Source of the DNA: Bathynomus jamesi
Lineage: Eukaryota; Arthropoda; Malacostraca; Isopoda; Cirolanidae
Length of the DNA: 64,000 nt
Assembly (NCBI GenBank): GCA_023014485.1
Contig: JAJOZX010002360.1
Coordinates: forward strand, 532,501 to 596,500
Direction of reading: 5' to 3'
The position numbers were made by a program, and so were the translations under genes. The notes beneath the pieces are model-generated. The model was given only the letters and a program-made list of their open reading frames with translations. It searched no databases and had not been told where the DNA came from. Shown piece by piece: positions 1 to 11,320 of this stretch (position 1 is the first letter of the stretch; each line of letters begins with the position of its first letter).

Positions 1-211
1 ATTTGAATGCACCTATAAAACTGAATGCATGCCGTATTATTTTCATTAATTAAAAAAAAATCAGAACAAAGCTTTTTAATTTTTTTAGTAAAAATATTAA
101 GTAAATTTTCTAAGCATATTTTAAAACATATTGCCTTTGAATTTAGCTATGAGGCTCAAAAAAAAAATCTTATGGATAGTGAGAAGTCTCCTTAAAAAAT
201 TGCCCAAGGCA

Positions 212-378
212 AGGCGGTGTAAACAAAATCATGTCTTATTTCACTAGACAATTAAGAACATTTTTCTGTACCCAGACTGAATTAGTGAATGCTTTAGCTA
301 CAAGTATTTCGATCTGTGTACAGAAAAATGTTCTTAATTGTCTAATGAAATAAGACATAATTTTGTTTACACCGCCCA
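212..378. repeat. Palindromic MITE-like repeat
   Basis: Two arms of about 60 bases (212-271 and 317-378) are near-perfect reverse complements around a 45-base centre. The outer ends read GGCGGTGTAAAC and its complement. There is no coding capacity. A short foldback DNA-transposon derivative is the simplest reading; no target duplication was recognised. Confidence 0.7.
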
Positions 379-527
379 ATAGCCAGTACATGCGTGATTG
401 AAGCCTTAGCCTATTTTTAGTTTCTGAAAATTATTTTTGTCAATTATAATCCTTACTTACATCTGAAAAGAGAACATATTTAACGCGCATGCATTGCATG
501 CGTTGCATTCATTAAGAAATCGCCACT

Positions 528-547
528 GATATATATATATATATAAT

Positions 548-622
<75 letters not shown>

Positions 623-673
623 GTATATATATATGTATATATATATATATGTGTGTGTATATATATATGTGTA

Positions 674-714
<41 letters not shown>

Positions 715-717
715 GTG

Positions 718-752
<35 letters not shown>

Positions 753-770
753 AATACTGTACCTGTATTC
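528..770. repeat. (TA)n / (TG)n microsatellite block
   Basis: This is a nearly uninterrupted run of TA dinucleotides with TATG and TG variants. Apparent Tyr/Ile-rich reading frames here are artefacts of the repeat. Confidence 0.95.
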
Positions 771-864
771 TGATATATTTTTAAAAATTAAAGTAAGCAT
801 TGAACATTATCATGGTGATAAAATATAACAGGGATTTACGTAATGCATGTTTATACGCAAATGT

Positions 865-1303
865 CAGGGGGCGGATCCAAGGAGGGTAGTCTAGGGGGGA
901 GCGCACCAAACAGACATCATGCCGAGTATTTTATTTGATCCACATTTTTTTATATACCATACGCTTTACCCACCATACTGTGAGGTAGCAACAGGAAACA
1001 GGCTTCCTGTTTCTGCGCGTGAGCTGAATGGTATCAAAAACTCGCACTTCCTCTAAGAGGATGATCCACATTTAAATTATATTATAATGCATACATACTG
1101 AAAGTCCTAGTTTTCAATGGTGTGGTAGTGATAGTTGCATTGACAAAGAAATGGTTTTTTTTTTTTGAGACAAAGCAAACGATTTTGGAAAAAATGGTGT
1201 AAAGCGTTTTATGGAGTTCAATAAAATTTCGACGTGGTCTTCTTTGGGGATTTAGCCGCGGTGGGTGGGCACGTGCCCCCTGGGCTTCCCCAAGGATCCG
1301 CCC
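865..1303. mobile_element. hAT-like non-autonomous element, decayed
   Basis: The left end CAGGGGGCGGATCCAAGG is mirrored at the right by CCAAGGATCCGCCC. Termini of the form CAGGGGCGGATC are usual for hAT-superfamily elements. The flanking eight bases are similar (GCAAATGT and ATAAATGT), suggesting an eroded target duplication. No transposase is recognisable inside. Confidence 0.5.
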
Positions 1304-1923
1304 ATAAATGTTTTTTGTTTTATATATTACATGTGCCATTTGAATTGCCAGCTGATTTCCAAAGATTATCATAGTCCGATATAATTGCCAAGTCTTCTCA
1401 TAAAATCTCATTTCACATAAAATCTCATTTCATTCATAAACATATATTTTCTTGGTTAATATGCAACAAATAACCCCACCTCGAGTTCATAATTTTTGAT
1501 GTTAGCATTCGGTAGTATACAGCAATAGAATAAATTTGTTGAAAGCCAGACTCCCCGCAATTCAAAATTAACGAAGTTATTGATTTTTTAAGTTTTAACC
1601 ATTTTTTTTGTTTCGCGACCTCCCAGCAGGCATAAGACATCCTCGCTCTCAGACAATTTTCTGGAAATGTGTGGACGACCAATCACAGTGCACCTTTTTT
1701 TTAACCAATAGTAGGCTATTAAACACTCAAAAACAACCACACATTAATGAACCACTGACAGCTAATTAGGAATTTTGAAGAACTTATCAATTTTTTTTTC
1801 GACCGTTTAGTCACGGAAAAACCTCGGCCTTTAATACAGCTGAGGTCTTTCTTTTTTTTTACTTTTTGTCCCGTAAACATGTGCAGTGAGATTTGTGAAA
1901 GTTGTGACCTAGGCTACGTTTAA

Positions 1924-2277
1924 GTGTTGAAAATTTTAGGAGACTATTCACGAGCGGTTCACATTTTTCAAGAACACGGTGTCGTTCCCCGTACGCGAAA
2001 CTGTCCAGTGTGTTCCCAGCCCCTTTATTTCCGTAGTGACCGAGACGTTTTCGTGTGTAAACGCAAATTTCCAAACAACAAGCAGAAGAGTTTGTTTCCG
2101 TGCAAATTTACGGACTCAATATCTCTCTTCAAGGGCACGTGGCTAGCGAAGTCACACATTCCGGCAAGTGTTAATCTAGCTTTCATAAGCATTTTCCTCG
2201 GAAAACATTTTTCCCAATCCTACTGTGAGCAATACCTACAGTTAGCGCCGCAAAATAGCCCCACCTCGAGTTCATAA
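1924..2277 (+). pseudogene. ISXO2-like (Merlin/IS1016-type) transposase, N-terminal fragment
   Basis: The 117-residue frame starts with a region like the helix of ISXO2-type transposases. It is followed by a zinc-ribbon pattern (CPVC, later CK and PCK) and a segment ending KGTWLAKSHIP that resembles the 'G(S/T)(F/W)..KS.L/IP' motif after the ribbon in this family. The DDE domain is absent; the frame stops where a terminal repeat begins. Family proteins are usually 250-350 residues, so this is a truncated copy. IS1016/ISXO2 transposases cut and paste DNA with a DDE nuclease. Assignment is by motif recognition only. Confidence 0.5.
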
Positions 2278-2317
2278 TTTTTGTAGTATGTTGATTGGTT
2301 AGGTACAGTATATCAAA

Positions 2318-2400
2318 GTTAGGTCAACTGAATGCCCGGTTAGTTCAACTGTACACCCTTGACGATTGGTTAGCTTAAGTCATGATATTTTCGTTAGTTT
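2318..2400 (+). repeat. TTAGG-rich dispersed module, copy 1
   Basis: The stretch contains GAATGCCCGGTTAG, CCCTTGACGATTGGTTAG and TGATATTTTCGTTAG. The same ordered string recurs, in either direction, near 21.7, 26.0, 27.4, 29.2 and 51.4 kb. A short run of TTAGG units follows at 2436-2456. Confidence 0.75.
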
Positions 2401-2468
2401 AACGATTTTTTTTTTTTTCGAAATCTCTTCATTTAGGTTAGGTTAGGTTAGGTTAGCAATAACGGTAG

Positions 2469-2656
2469 CGAAATTTAGTTATTAGGGTGTGTTTTCATGT
2501 GCTTTACTCAGAAATGCTACTCATTTGCCCCGTGTTTACTTGAAAATAAAACTACAAAAAAAAACGATTTTTTTCGTACTTTCAATTAAATGCGGGGCAA
2601 ATGAGTGGCATTTCTGAAGAAAGCACATGAAAGCACACCCTAATAACTAACTTTCG
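2469..2656. repeat. Palindromic MITE
   Basis: The left arm begins GCGAAATTTAGTTATTAGGG and includes TTTTCATGTGCTTT and CATTTGCCCCG. The right arm is its reverse complement, ending AATAACTAACTTTCG. It has no reading frame and sits just inside the repeated CCCCACCTCGA motif. Confidence 0.75.
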
Positions 2657-2889
2657 TACCAAAAGTCGAGGTGGGGCTATTTGCTGCATATTTACCATTT
2701 TCTTTTGTTCTTGCTACCTCTATGAGGTCCCGAATATTATTGGTAAATTAAAAAATACAAGAAATTAACATTCATAACTTTCCTGTATCTATATCGAAGC
2801 TTGATAAAGATAAAATATTTGTAACTTTGGCTAAAATTATCAACCAAGGAATTTCCAAAGGCAACAATCTGCAACCAATTGAGTAGGCA

Positions 2890-5800
2890 AGCCAATCATT
2901 ATATATATACAAATACACCAGAGACCAGCAGAGCTAGCCCTCCCCCACATGCTTCCGTACTACCCATGCTGATTCTGCTCAAGCAATCAATCCCAACACC
3001 CTGTTCGCCCCACCAATACCAAATCCATACAATTCCCTCACCAATGATGTAGGAACCGTTCCATCTGAGCTTACCACCACCCCCCAAACCTTCACCTCCT
3101 TCACCCCATGTAATGAACGAAATTCCTCTGGTACTGCTTCCAATGTCAGCAGCCGGTACTTTTCTTCCTTCTCCTTTTTTCTCTGGGCCAACACCGCCAT
3201 ATCCTTAAGATACGGTACTGCCACATCCGCAAACACCAGCACACCCTCCCTAAGGAAGGTTAGATCAGGTCTAAGGCGCAAGGCCCCCCGACTCCACGTG
3301 CGTTCCTTCCAGACGGGGTACTTCTTGGCCAGATGCTTGGCCATGTGGGAGACCAGATGGTCGTGTCTCGCACATATCTATCCTTTTCCTTGGGCCTGCA
3401 CAACCGATTGCCCTCTCTCCCCCTCGTCTGATTAACCCGTGATGGTATGGTTCCAGATAATATCCTCAAAGCGTGTATAAATTGCCCTCTTCTGAGGAAT
3501 CCCCCCAGAGGTAATCACGCTTTTGCCCCGCCATGGCCCTTTTACTTCTTCCATTGCTTTGGCCGGAAAGTTGATCTTCCATAACTCCTTCACGTGTCTT
3601 CTTCCACTGCCTGATATTTTCTACCGACACACTCACTCTTTCTAGATCTTTCCGAGCCCGCTCCATCCCCTCCAAACCCGCCACTCCGTCCTCCGACCTC
3701 CGACCTAGTCATCTTCTCCATCCCCCCAAACCGAGACACCATAATTGAGTGCTGGAGGGACACCAGCCCTCCACCCCGAGGATGGTATAGCCAAGCAGAT
3801 GGCCTCCACTCCGGTAGATGGAGAATTTTCTTCACTACTCGCCGAATCATTCCGTCCACCCTCCTGATCTTACTTACACCACATGATGCAAGCTTGAGGG
3901 TGTACACTATTGCTGGAATTAGATGATATTTAATTGCGGCAATGCGTTGGTGGGGGCGTAGAGGGGCCTCACATACACGTTGTAACTGTGTAGCCCATTT
4001 TCCCAATGGCAAAGCCGTCCCACCTCCCACCAGATGGTCAAGGCCCAAATACCTAATCGTATCCGTGACCGAAATAGACGGTAGGGGGATTCCCTCCCAG
4101 TAAGCATGGGGGGTTGCATGAACTTTAAGTCTTGCTTCTTAGGGCCCTTTCTCGAAATAATGCCACGCACTTCTGTGGATTTACCTTAAGACCGCAGCCC
4201 TCTCCATTAGGATGCGCATGTCTGCCCAGCTATCTGACAGCAGGACAGTGTCGTCCGCAAACGACATAATATTGACCTGTTCACCTCCTAACTTCACTCC
4301 ACACTTTAACTGATCGAACTCTTCTAGAAGCTCCTCCAGAACCAGGTTAAATAGCAGGGGTGACAATGGGCACCCCTGCTTCACTCCCTGTACATAGGAT
4401 TCTTATTGATGGCGTCTTTTCGGGGCCGACCGAGATCGTGGTGGTCGCACCCCGATAAAGCTCCATGATGGTATCCACCAACATCCCAGGGACCCCTTTT
4501 CTACACAAAGCTCTCCTAATCGACCCATGCCTCACCATATCAAACGCCTTGGCAAGGTCGATTGATGTCATACACAAAGTACCTTTTGCATGCAGGATAC
4601 TGCGTAAGATTTGGGTACTTTCCCACACTCCATCCAGAGGCACGAAGGCTTTTTGACGGGGATGAACCCGCACTTGCCTTCGTAGTCTCTGGTCCAACAT
4701 CTTGGCATAAAGTCGTAGCCACAACGACCCGATGGTTAAGGGCCTCCAGTTACCCACCTCCGCGGGATCCCCTTTTTTATACAGCAGAATTGTCCTACAT
4801 TCCTTAATGGCAGCTGGGATTTGTCCTACACCCAGCCACCTATTAAAGATCGCTGCGATCCAGCGTGGGTGGAGGGCCCGAAGGTCCTCCAAAGTCACCC
4901 GTCCGGACCAGGCGCTGTTCGATGGTATTGCCGCAGCGTCCTTTTCACTTCACCTTCACTAAAGGACTCCATTCCCTCTTCCTGATTTCCATACCTAGTC
5001 CTCGATGGTCGCCAATGTCCCAGATCCTCCCCTACTTCCAACCTGCTCCTTTAAAATTCTGCTACGTGCTCCACACTAGGTGGAGCAGGATCTTCTTGTT
5101 CGAGGGCCCCATCCAAGATCTTCCTGATGATGCGTTTGGGCTGTCTCTTCAACTGCTCCTGACAGCTCTTGAACCGCATTGCCCTCCTACCTGCCCTAGT
5201 ACCAACCCCAGGACGCCTATCGCCTCGCCGGGGACCCCGAAACTGCCCCCTAGGCGGGCGTTCCTCAGACACTCTTCTCCTCCTTAACCAAGCTTGCCCA
5301 AGTCTCCCACGCCGAAGAGTCCAGATGATCTTCCCTTCGGTCTAATAACACTTCCAAATAGGCAGTCAAGGCTGCTGGTACCCCATCCTCTTCACACACC
5401 TCCCTCACTAAATCCATCAATCTCCCTCCGTCTCTTGCAATATTCTCTGCTCCTCTTCTCCCCCTTCCCCCGACCCAACCCCATCTCCTTCATCTCGCCG
5501 CCCCCTTCTAGGAGTGGCCGGCGGGGATGAATCTGATGTTGACGAATCATTCTCTGGGCTCGACGGGGAAGAGCCCTCCATCAAGCCCATGACACGCTGC
5601 CGATGGTGTGGCTGGCGCCTCATGGACTCAACCGCAGCGATGGTCCGCTGAGGGAGAAGCCTCTGTAGATGTTTATTGAGGTTCCTCACTCCCCCCCGTC
5701 GAGCTTCCACTTCTTTTTGCGCCAGATCTTCAAGTTCCATCGTAGTCCATTTTCGTGCCTTCTGCGGACGCAGTTGCACCTGCCTCACCTCCGGATGTTT

Positions 5801-6590
5801 ACGAGCTCTATGTACTGCGAGCCCTGCTTCCCCTCGAAACGATTGGCCGCAGACCTCGCACCTCTTTCGTTCATCTTCCAACCCTTCTTCTTCCTCATCA
5901 TGGTGCGCACAATACCGCAGATGGACCCCTATAGATCTTGAGTTGTCCGATCTGATGCCACACCTTCCACAACTAATTTCTATTTTCCGCCCAGGGTGTT
6001 TCTTATTAGCATGGACCTGGAGACCCCTGGCACTGGATTCGATCACCCCACAAAGGGTGCACGTCCACGTACCAGCGGTCCCTGGATGTTCTATGACGAT
6101 GGTATTGTCTTCCTCTTGAGGGGAAGGCCCCTCCCGGTTCCCAGTGCGTACGTCGCCGGCCGAGGCCCCGGCGACGTGCCGGAGCTGTGTTACTTCCCTC
6201 CGGGGATTTCTACACTGTGACTTTGGAACCGAAAAACTGTGGGCCCCACCGACCTCCCGGTTAGAGAGGCCGGTGGTTAATGGCCTGCGGTTATACCCCC
6301 GCCGGGGTCCCACCTCGAGATTTAGCACGAGGCCAGTGGCCCCGGTGTCGGCGCAGGTTGTCCCCGTATAAATAGGGGAACGAAACCACTCGAGGCGGAT
6401 TTGCCGAAACTTCTTCAGGCCGGTACCCTCCCAACCCCCCCAGACTGATCGTGGTCTCCAGGGATTAGGGCCAAACATCCTTCCTCCCCTTCCTCCACGC
6501 AGTCCCGGCGGGGGAGATTCGCCCAACCTTCAGGGTCATTTCAGCTTTGCAGCTTTGGTTGTATAACATCCCTGTTTAAAGGGGAGTAAT
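2890..6590 (-). mobile_element. R2-clade non-LTR retrotransposon, decayed, outside rDNA
   Basis: Read on the minus strand, the element has an N-terminal region with three zinc fingers, a Myb-like segment, a reverse transcriptase and a C-terminal restriction-like nuclease. This order is diagnostic of R2-type LINEs, and three fingers point to the A-type subclade. Neither flank resembles the 28S rRNA target (the 3' side runs into a short TA repeat near 2899), so this copy is not in rDNA. Its GC content is well above its surroundings. The exact 5' end is uncertain. Confidence 0.85.
2982..6526 (-). pseudogene. R2-like ORF: zinc fingers + Myb + RT + PD-(D/E)XK-like endonuclease
   Basis: From the N-terminus: a CCHH finger (CTLCGV..H..KH), a CCHC finger (CGRCGI..H..YC) and a CCHH finger (CEVCGQ..H..KH) at about 5800-6100, then a Myb-like stretch starting ARKWTTMELEDLAQKE. 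RT follows at about 4180-4960, with the APGPDG-type thumb, KGDPAEVGNWRP, SIDLAKAFD, KQGCPLSPLLFNL and FADDTVLL. A nuclease region at about 2980-3400 has RHDHLVSHMAKH, then RLRPDLTF and DVAV, matching the R2 endonuclease core. The frame ends GGANRVLGLIA. In R2 this single protein nicks the target and primes reverse transcription from the nick. Here the reading frame is broken near 5417, 4390 and 4200 and again in the C-terminal third, so the copy is dead. Confidence 0.85.
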
Positions 6591-6599
6591 CCTGCATTA

Positions 6600-7620
6600 C
6601 CAACAAATTACAGACAGGCCGGTGTGTTCATTATCCGTATTCAGTAAAAATTTTGAAAAAAAAATTGTGAAGTAGAATACAGCAATATTTAGAATCCTAC
6701 AATTTATAATCTCCAAATCAATATGGCTCTCTTAAAAATAAAACAACGGAAATGGCTATTTTAAATGTTGTGGAAAACGCAAATATAAATAAGGTCTGCT
6801 CAGTCTTGTGTCCACGGTTATTTTTATCATATATATGAATGACTTTCCACACACTTCTGATATACTGTACTTAACTTCATAATGTTTGCAGATTTCGAGC
6901 AGATTCGAGCACATTTTTTAAAGAATTAAAATTATAAAGATAAAAGATGTAATCACAGTGGCATATTTTAATTTTCATTTGCAGATGTAAGAACAAAATC
7001 ATTAATTTTACAGAGGATAAATAAATATTCTATAACTCAAGAAATTCACTCGTGTCAGGCTGGAAATCGATCAAAGCATGTTATTCCTCAATGTAGACGT
7101 TCTTCATCTCAGAAATTACCCATATTCATTGGACAAACTATGAATGATTTAAATGCAGATATTCCAAATAGTTCAAACGTAAATTTGTTTAAAAAAAAAA
7201 TTGAAATCTATTAATAATGGAATGCCAATAAAAATCTAGGATTAAATGTACGTTACTGTATTCAAATTGGTATCATATCAACAGTAATGACTTTGTCTGT
7301 CTGTTTCATATCTATAATAAAAAATTAATATTAATATGTACTGTATTTCCATTATTAGTATGTCTGTATTAATCGTAATTTAAACGTGACGTATGTATTT
7401 TATCTCTAGTTAATCTGAGAGCTCAGTAAAGCCTAATGTTAAAGGACCAAATTAATTAAATTTGCAATTACTTATTTTGTTAAAATTATTGTAGCATTTT
7501 ATAAATAAGGAATTATTCAGTCAAACTAAAGTTGACTCGCAGCGCCCTCCCATGTGAGTTTTACAAATTACAAATCGCATTCAACAGTTAATTATGTAGT
7601 CGAGGTTGGGTGGACGCGCG
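6600..7620. other. AT-rich intergenic sequence, no feature recognised
   Basis: There are no long frames, terminal repeats or structured motifs. A weak frame around 7030-7215 ends in a Lys-rich tail like the C-terminus of some LINE proteins, but it is interrupted and I do not call it. Confidence 0.6.
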
Positions 7621-7626
7621 TTTGGA

Positions 7627-7760
7627 ATGGCTGATAATTTTGAATTAGGGCCAGGATTTGTTACGTATTGCACATTTTACGGTTGCGATAACATTACAGG
7701 AAACAAGAAGAATACAACTTTTCATTACTTTCCAAGTGATAAAAAGTTGTGTAGAGTATG
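7627..7760 (+). CDS. THAP-type zinc-finger exon (first coding exon, partial)
   Basis: The ATG opens a 44-residue frame that contains C..YGCDN, then TTFHYFPSD and a Trp split by the exon end. This matches the start of the C2CH THAP domain: Cys-x(2-4)-Cys, FHxFP and a conserved Trp. The exon stops exactly at a good splice donor (ATG|GTAATT at 7761). THAP domains bind DNA and occur in host regulators and in P-element-like transposases. The second half of the finger (conserved Trp/Pro and C-x2-H) was not found downstream within several kb, so the rest is in a distant exon, lost or disrupted. Confidence 0.6.
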
Positions 7761-7761
7761 G

Positions 7762-10380
7762 TAATTGTAAATAGTAAGCGTAAGTTGTAGATTATCGTAT
7801 ATTCAATTTAGTATGACAAATCATGAATGAGAAGAGGTGACTTGGTAATTATATTAGACTATGAGATTACATTGACTGCATAATTAAATTTCTCGGATTA
7901 GGTTCTTCAAAATCACTATTTTATTTAAGAATTGTTTTAAATGAAATGTATTTTAAAGTTAATGCAAAACCTACGTATGTCTAGTCAGACTAAGCTTCGC
8001 CAAATTTTATACTTTTGTGAAGTGGAGGAAAAGTTAGCGAGACGATAAATTTACAAAAATACCATAGCCATCAAAATTTTGAGCTTCACATCAAACCCAG
8101 TGTGACCAAATTCGTGAAGCTGCACTCAAAATCTAAGTGGCTCGTGAGCTTAAAGTAAATGTTAGCTCTCGCTGGCTTAAGAATTTCTGTTCTAAATCGT
8201 TCGTATGAAATTATTTACGCGTTATAATGCGAGCATGGATAACTAGATATAAGTAGGCTTTGGTTAATATGCCAGAATTATTGCTACAGTACTAATGTAT
8301 TCGCTTACTACATTTAATGCGTGTCTTTTTTTCAATGTATCATTGTTATCAAAGTCGGGATAGATACAGTGGGCCGGAAAGTAGGTGTGGCCAAGTGTAT
8401 ACCGACTTTCGTTATCGAGTGAACATTGGTAAAAATTTGAGTAGCAATGTAAAGTGCCTTCTTTGTATACATATTCACGTGACCCCTGAAAAAGCTATTA
8501 CCTACGTATTGAACCATGAGTTTAGGGCATATATTTTGTGTATCGATTAGCATAATGTATATTTATATTAGAAATAAAGATACCACAAGGTAGTATTCAT
8601 ATCAAGGGTATATAATGCATAGTTATTTAAAGTAATAATTACGAAGGCATTATCATATATACACAGTATATATATATATATTTTTGTATTGAAAGAATAT
8701 ATGGCAAAATAAACTTAATATTAAGACCTCTTTTTATAAGTTATTTAATAGTCCATACAAATTTATTTTTTTTTAGATAAAATGTGTCCTGTACAGGGTG
8801 AAAACGGCACGAGAGGATAGCTGCATAGCAATAATTCACTCTATGCGTTTTTCATAGTGTTAAGGTTTAGCCAGAGAAAAATATAAATTGAATGTTGTTA
8901 CAACAGCAGCTATCAGGCATAATGTATTTTTGGTTTTGCTGTTAGGGCTATGAAAAATTAGTAATTTGTACCTGTTTTAATTAAGAGTTACGAATGAAGT
9001 AGTGATATTGTAAGTCAGCTTAAAAGGTCTCTCAATGTTTTTTCTCTTCTATGTTTTACCTTCTTAAAAGTGTTTAAACATTACCGTAAATGTCCGTAAC
9101 TTGCGCCAGTGTTCACTTCACATTCTGAATCATTCAGTAAAAAATGTGAACTTCATTCAGAATCAGAATGACCCGCATTGTAAAAAGTGATTGTCAAGAA
9201 TGAACGAGCTATTAGATAATCAGTCTTTGGTTTTTCATTCTACAAAACTGAGGATGAAAAATATTAGCTCCGAAAATACTCTTACAACCCGACAGCATTT
9301 TGACTATTATTTCATAGACACACACACTGAGCACCATAAGGTTGTCCTTTCTTCGAATCTGACTCGAAGGTCACAGTCAAATTGTAATCGAATAGTTGTC
9401 AGTTTTTAACCTCGCATTATTATTTTATTGCTGTTTACTTCAACAAACCACGGTAACCAAGGTTACTTCTCTTGATTGATTTTGGGAGCAAGTGTCTCTC
9501 TCTCCATGATATACGACTTCCTCCATTAATGATAATGATTTTTTTATTTTTGTTTAAATGGCTCTCTTCACACTTACTGCTAAATGTTGTTCCTTAGTTC
9601 AATGGAATAAAAACTGTTGTAGGCTAGCCTAAATTGCAAATATTTGTGGAATTTATCTTATAGTTTAAAAAACTGCAAAAAAAAAAAAGGCCTTCGTAAT
9701 TCCTTCAACTTGATGTAAAGACTGGTTTTACAGCTTAAACTGTGTGAAATTATCAGGAACTAAAGTTAACGGTTAATCTTAGAGAGATATCATCACCTGA
9801 ATTTCGAAAAAATAACTATATGGCCGTAATCTACATAACAATATAACACTTTTTTCAAGAGTACTGTTTTTTGTGCAAATAGGTTATAGGCAAGTTATTG
9901 CAGGTGATGACATTTCCTCAAGATTTACCAAGTTAGCTTGTGTTAAGATTCTCTTTGAAGTAAATTATTCAAAATATGTTTAAAAGGCTGGATAGTCATT
10001 TCTAACTAGTTTATTTAGGGAAGCACATTATTATTTTAGAGAGATCGTACATTTATGGGAACAAAGCGTAAATATCACCTAACTGCTATTATTTATTTTG
10101 ATTTCAATGAATATTTCCCTTACATGTGGAGGAGAATCTCAACCCCTTTTTGAGATTTTAAGGGATTATGAAAAGCATTTGCGAGTCCTCCGAATTATTT
10201 CCTTTTTCTTCACTCGGTCTTTTAAAACTTTGTACATACAATCTCCTCCACATTGTTTATTGTGTCAAAACCTGGATGATGGCACGAAGACAAATTGACA
10301 GAAATTAATTTTTTAATAAAACCTGTTTACATTTTTGGGGTTTTAATGGCTTCCTTTCACTTTTGGATTTGTTGCATTGA
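7762..10380. other. Intergenic or intronic sequence, little recognised
   Basis: Apart from the small palindromic motif at 8354-8416 and a (TA)n run near 8668-8682, I see no gene, terminal repeat or RNA. If the THAP exon is real this could be its first intron. Small inverted repeats occur at 9118-9168 (AATCATTCAGT / TTCAGAATC) and are probably relics. Confidence 0.5.
8354..8416. repeat. Small palindromic repeat shared with 39294-39352
   Basis: About 60 bases running from AAAGTCGGGATA through GGTGTGGCCAAGTGTAT to CGACTTTCG. A reverse-oriented homologue lies 31 kb away. Ends AAAGTCGG / CCGACTTT pair with each other. Confidence 0.6.
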
Positions 10381-10384
10381 AGGG

Positions 10385-11085
10385 TGTTCTATATATGGCG
10401 GACGCTTCAGAACTGATGAAGAAACTGGGTTTTTGAGGCATTGAAAACCACGAGGTTTTCTCTACCTAAATCAAAGACAGTAGAAAGATCAGAGGTCAAG
10501 TGCGCCATAGCCGTCTTTCGCGAAGCATGGAGGGATGCTTTGTGAAGCGGGTGGAGAAGTGAAGAGTGGAATCATCGGCACTGGAGTGGATGGACAGAAA
10601 GTGCGTTTTAAAAGATCATTAATAAGTAAAAGGAAGAAAGTGGGTGACAGGACAGTCACCACTATTAATCCTTTCATGCCTGAATTATGAAGTTATTTTA
10701 CATTTTTTCTTGCAAGCCAAAATAACCTCTAATATTCAGATTGTAAGGCTCAAAATTGATTGTCAAGCTCATGTTGCCATAAGGCAACGGTGGTCGTTAA
10801 AGGGTCAATAACTTTAGGAGAAGAACAATGGCCATCTACAAACGCAGCTATAGATCGGCCAGAAGGGAAATCAGAGATGAAGGCATAGATAAAAGGATAG
10901 AAACCGAAGGAAAGCAGTTTGGAAATTAAGGACCTGTGCCAAACTCTACCAAAAGCTTTTGATACGTCCAGTGCAATAGCAAAAGTTTCACCGAAATCCC
11001 GAAAGGAGGAGGACCAAGAGTGAGAGAAATATGCAAGATCGCCAGTAGAGTATTGCGGAACCAATACCAACCAACTCCGGTCTTC
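10385..11085 (-). pseudogene. LINE reverse-transcriptase fragment (Jockey/CR1-like)
   Basis: On the minus strand the frame contains STGDLAYFSHSW, then ALDVSKAFGRVWHRSLISKL, an RT motif-A context in which the second Asp is replaced by Gly. Further on it contains VLSPTFFLLLINDLL (RT motif B/C context), and a shifted frame includes ENLVVFNASKTQFLH. At least two frameshifts and missing stretches separate these blocks. It is a 5'-truncated dead copy. A 5S-type SINE starts about 30 bases upstream of its coding edge. Confidence 0.75.
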
Positions 11086-11117
11086 CCTAAAATAAATAAA
11101 TAAATAAATAAATATAT

Positions 11118-11320
11118 GGGCTACGTAGTGGCCGATGTCGTAACACCGCTTCTCGGAGATCAGCGAAGTTAAGCGACATTGGGTCTGGGTAGTAGTTGGA
11201 TGGGAGACCGTCCTCTGCGCCCAGATTATGTAGCGACTCGTGGTTCGGATCCCACGTAAAGCTGTAGGTCCCCTCCGTCATATGACCTTAGATGTTGCGA
11301 AGGAGGTTAAACAACCCCAA

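Larger units (their letters stand above)
1467..2690. repeat. Repeated CCCCACCTCGA terminal motif around a transposase fragment
   Basis: The motif CCCCACCTCGAGTTCATAAT occurs at about 1474 and again at about 2259 in the same direction. A related inverted copy (GTCGAGGTGGGGCTATTTGC) lies at about 2662-2682. The flanks AACAAATA / TATTTGCTGC extend the match. The copies bracket the ISXO2-like fragment and a palindromic MITE, so they are probably terminal repeats of that element. Confidence 0.45.

Noticed and set aside
595..828. Tyr/Ile-rich reading frame
   Set aside because: It translates a (TA)n/(TG)n microsatellite; the same holds for similar frames near 12.6, 19.9, 50.0 and 57.9 kb.
1082..1411. 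109-residue frame on minus
   Set aside because: It lies across a decayed hAT element end and has no recognisable domain.
2436..2456. TTAGG run as a telomere
   Set aside because: Only a few units, embedded in a dispersed module among other transposons; too short for a chromosome end.
5980..6530. HDV-like ribozyme at the R2 5' end
   Set aside because: R2 elements often have one, but I could not lay out a convincing double pseudoknot by eye. Left as a check.
8090..8200. CENP-B/Tigger-like helix-turn-helix
   Set aside because: A vague resemblance (REAAL...VARELKVNVSSRWLKNF) crosses stops; no catalytic part nearby.
11118..11220. Functional 5S rRNA gene
   Set aside because: The match is diverged, fused to a T-arm and A-tail, and dispersed; it is a SINE.
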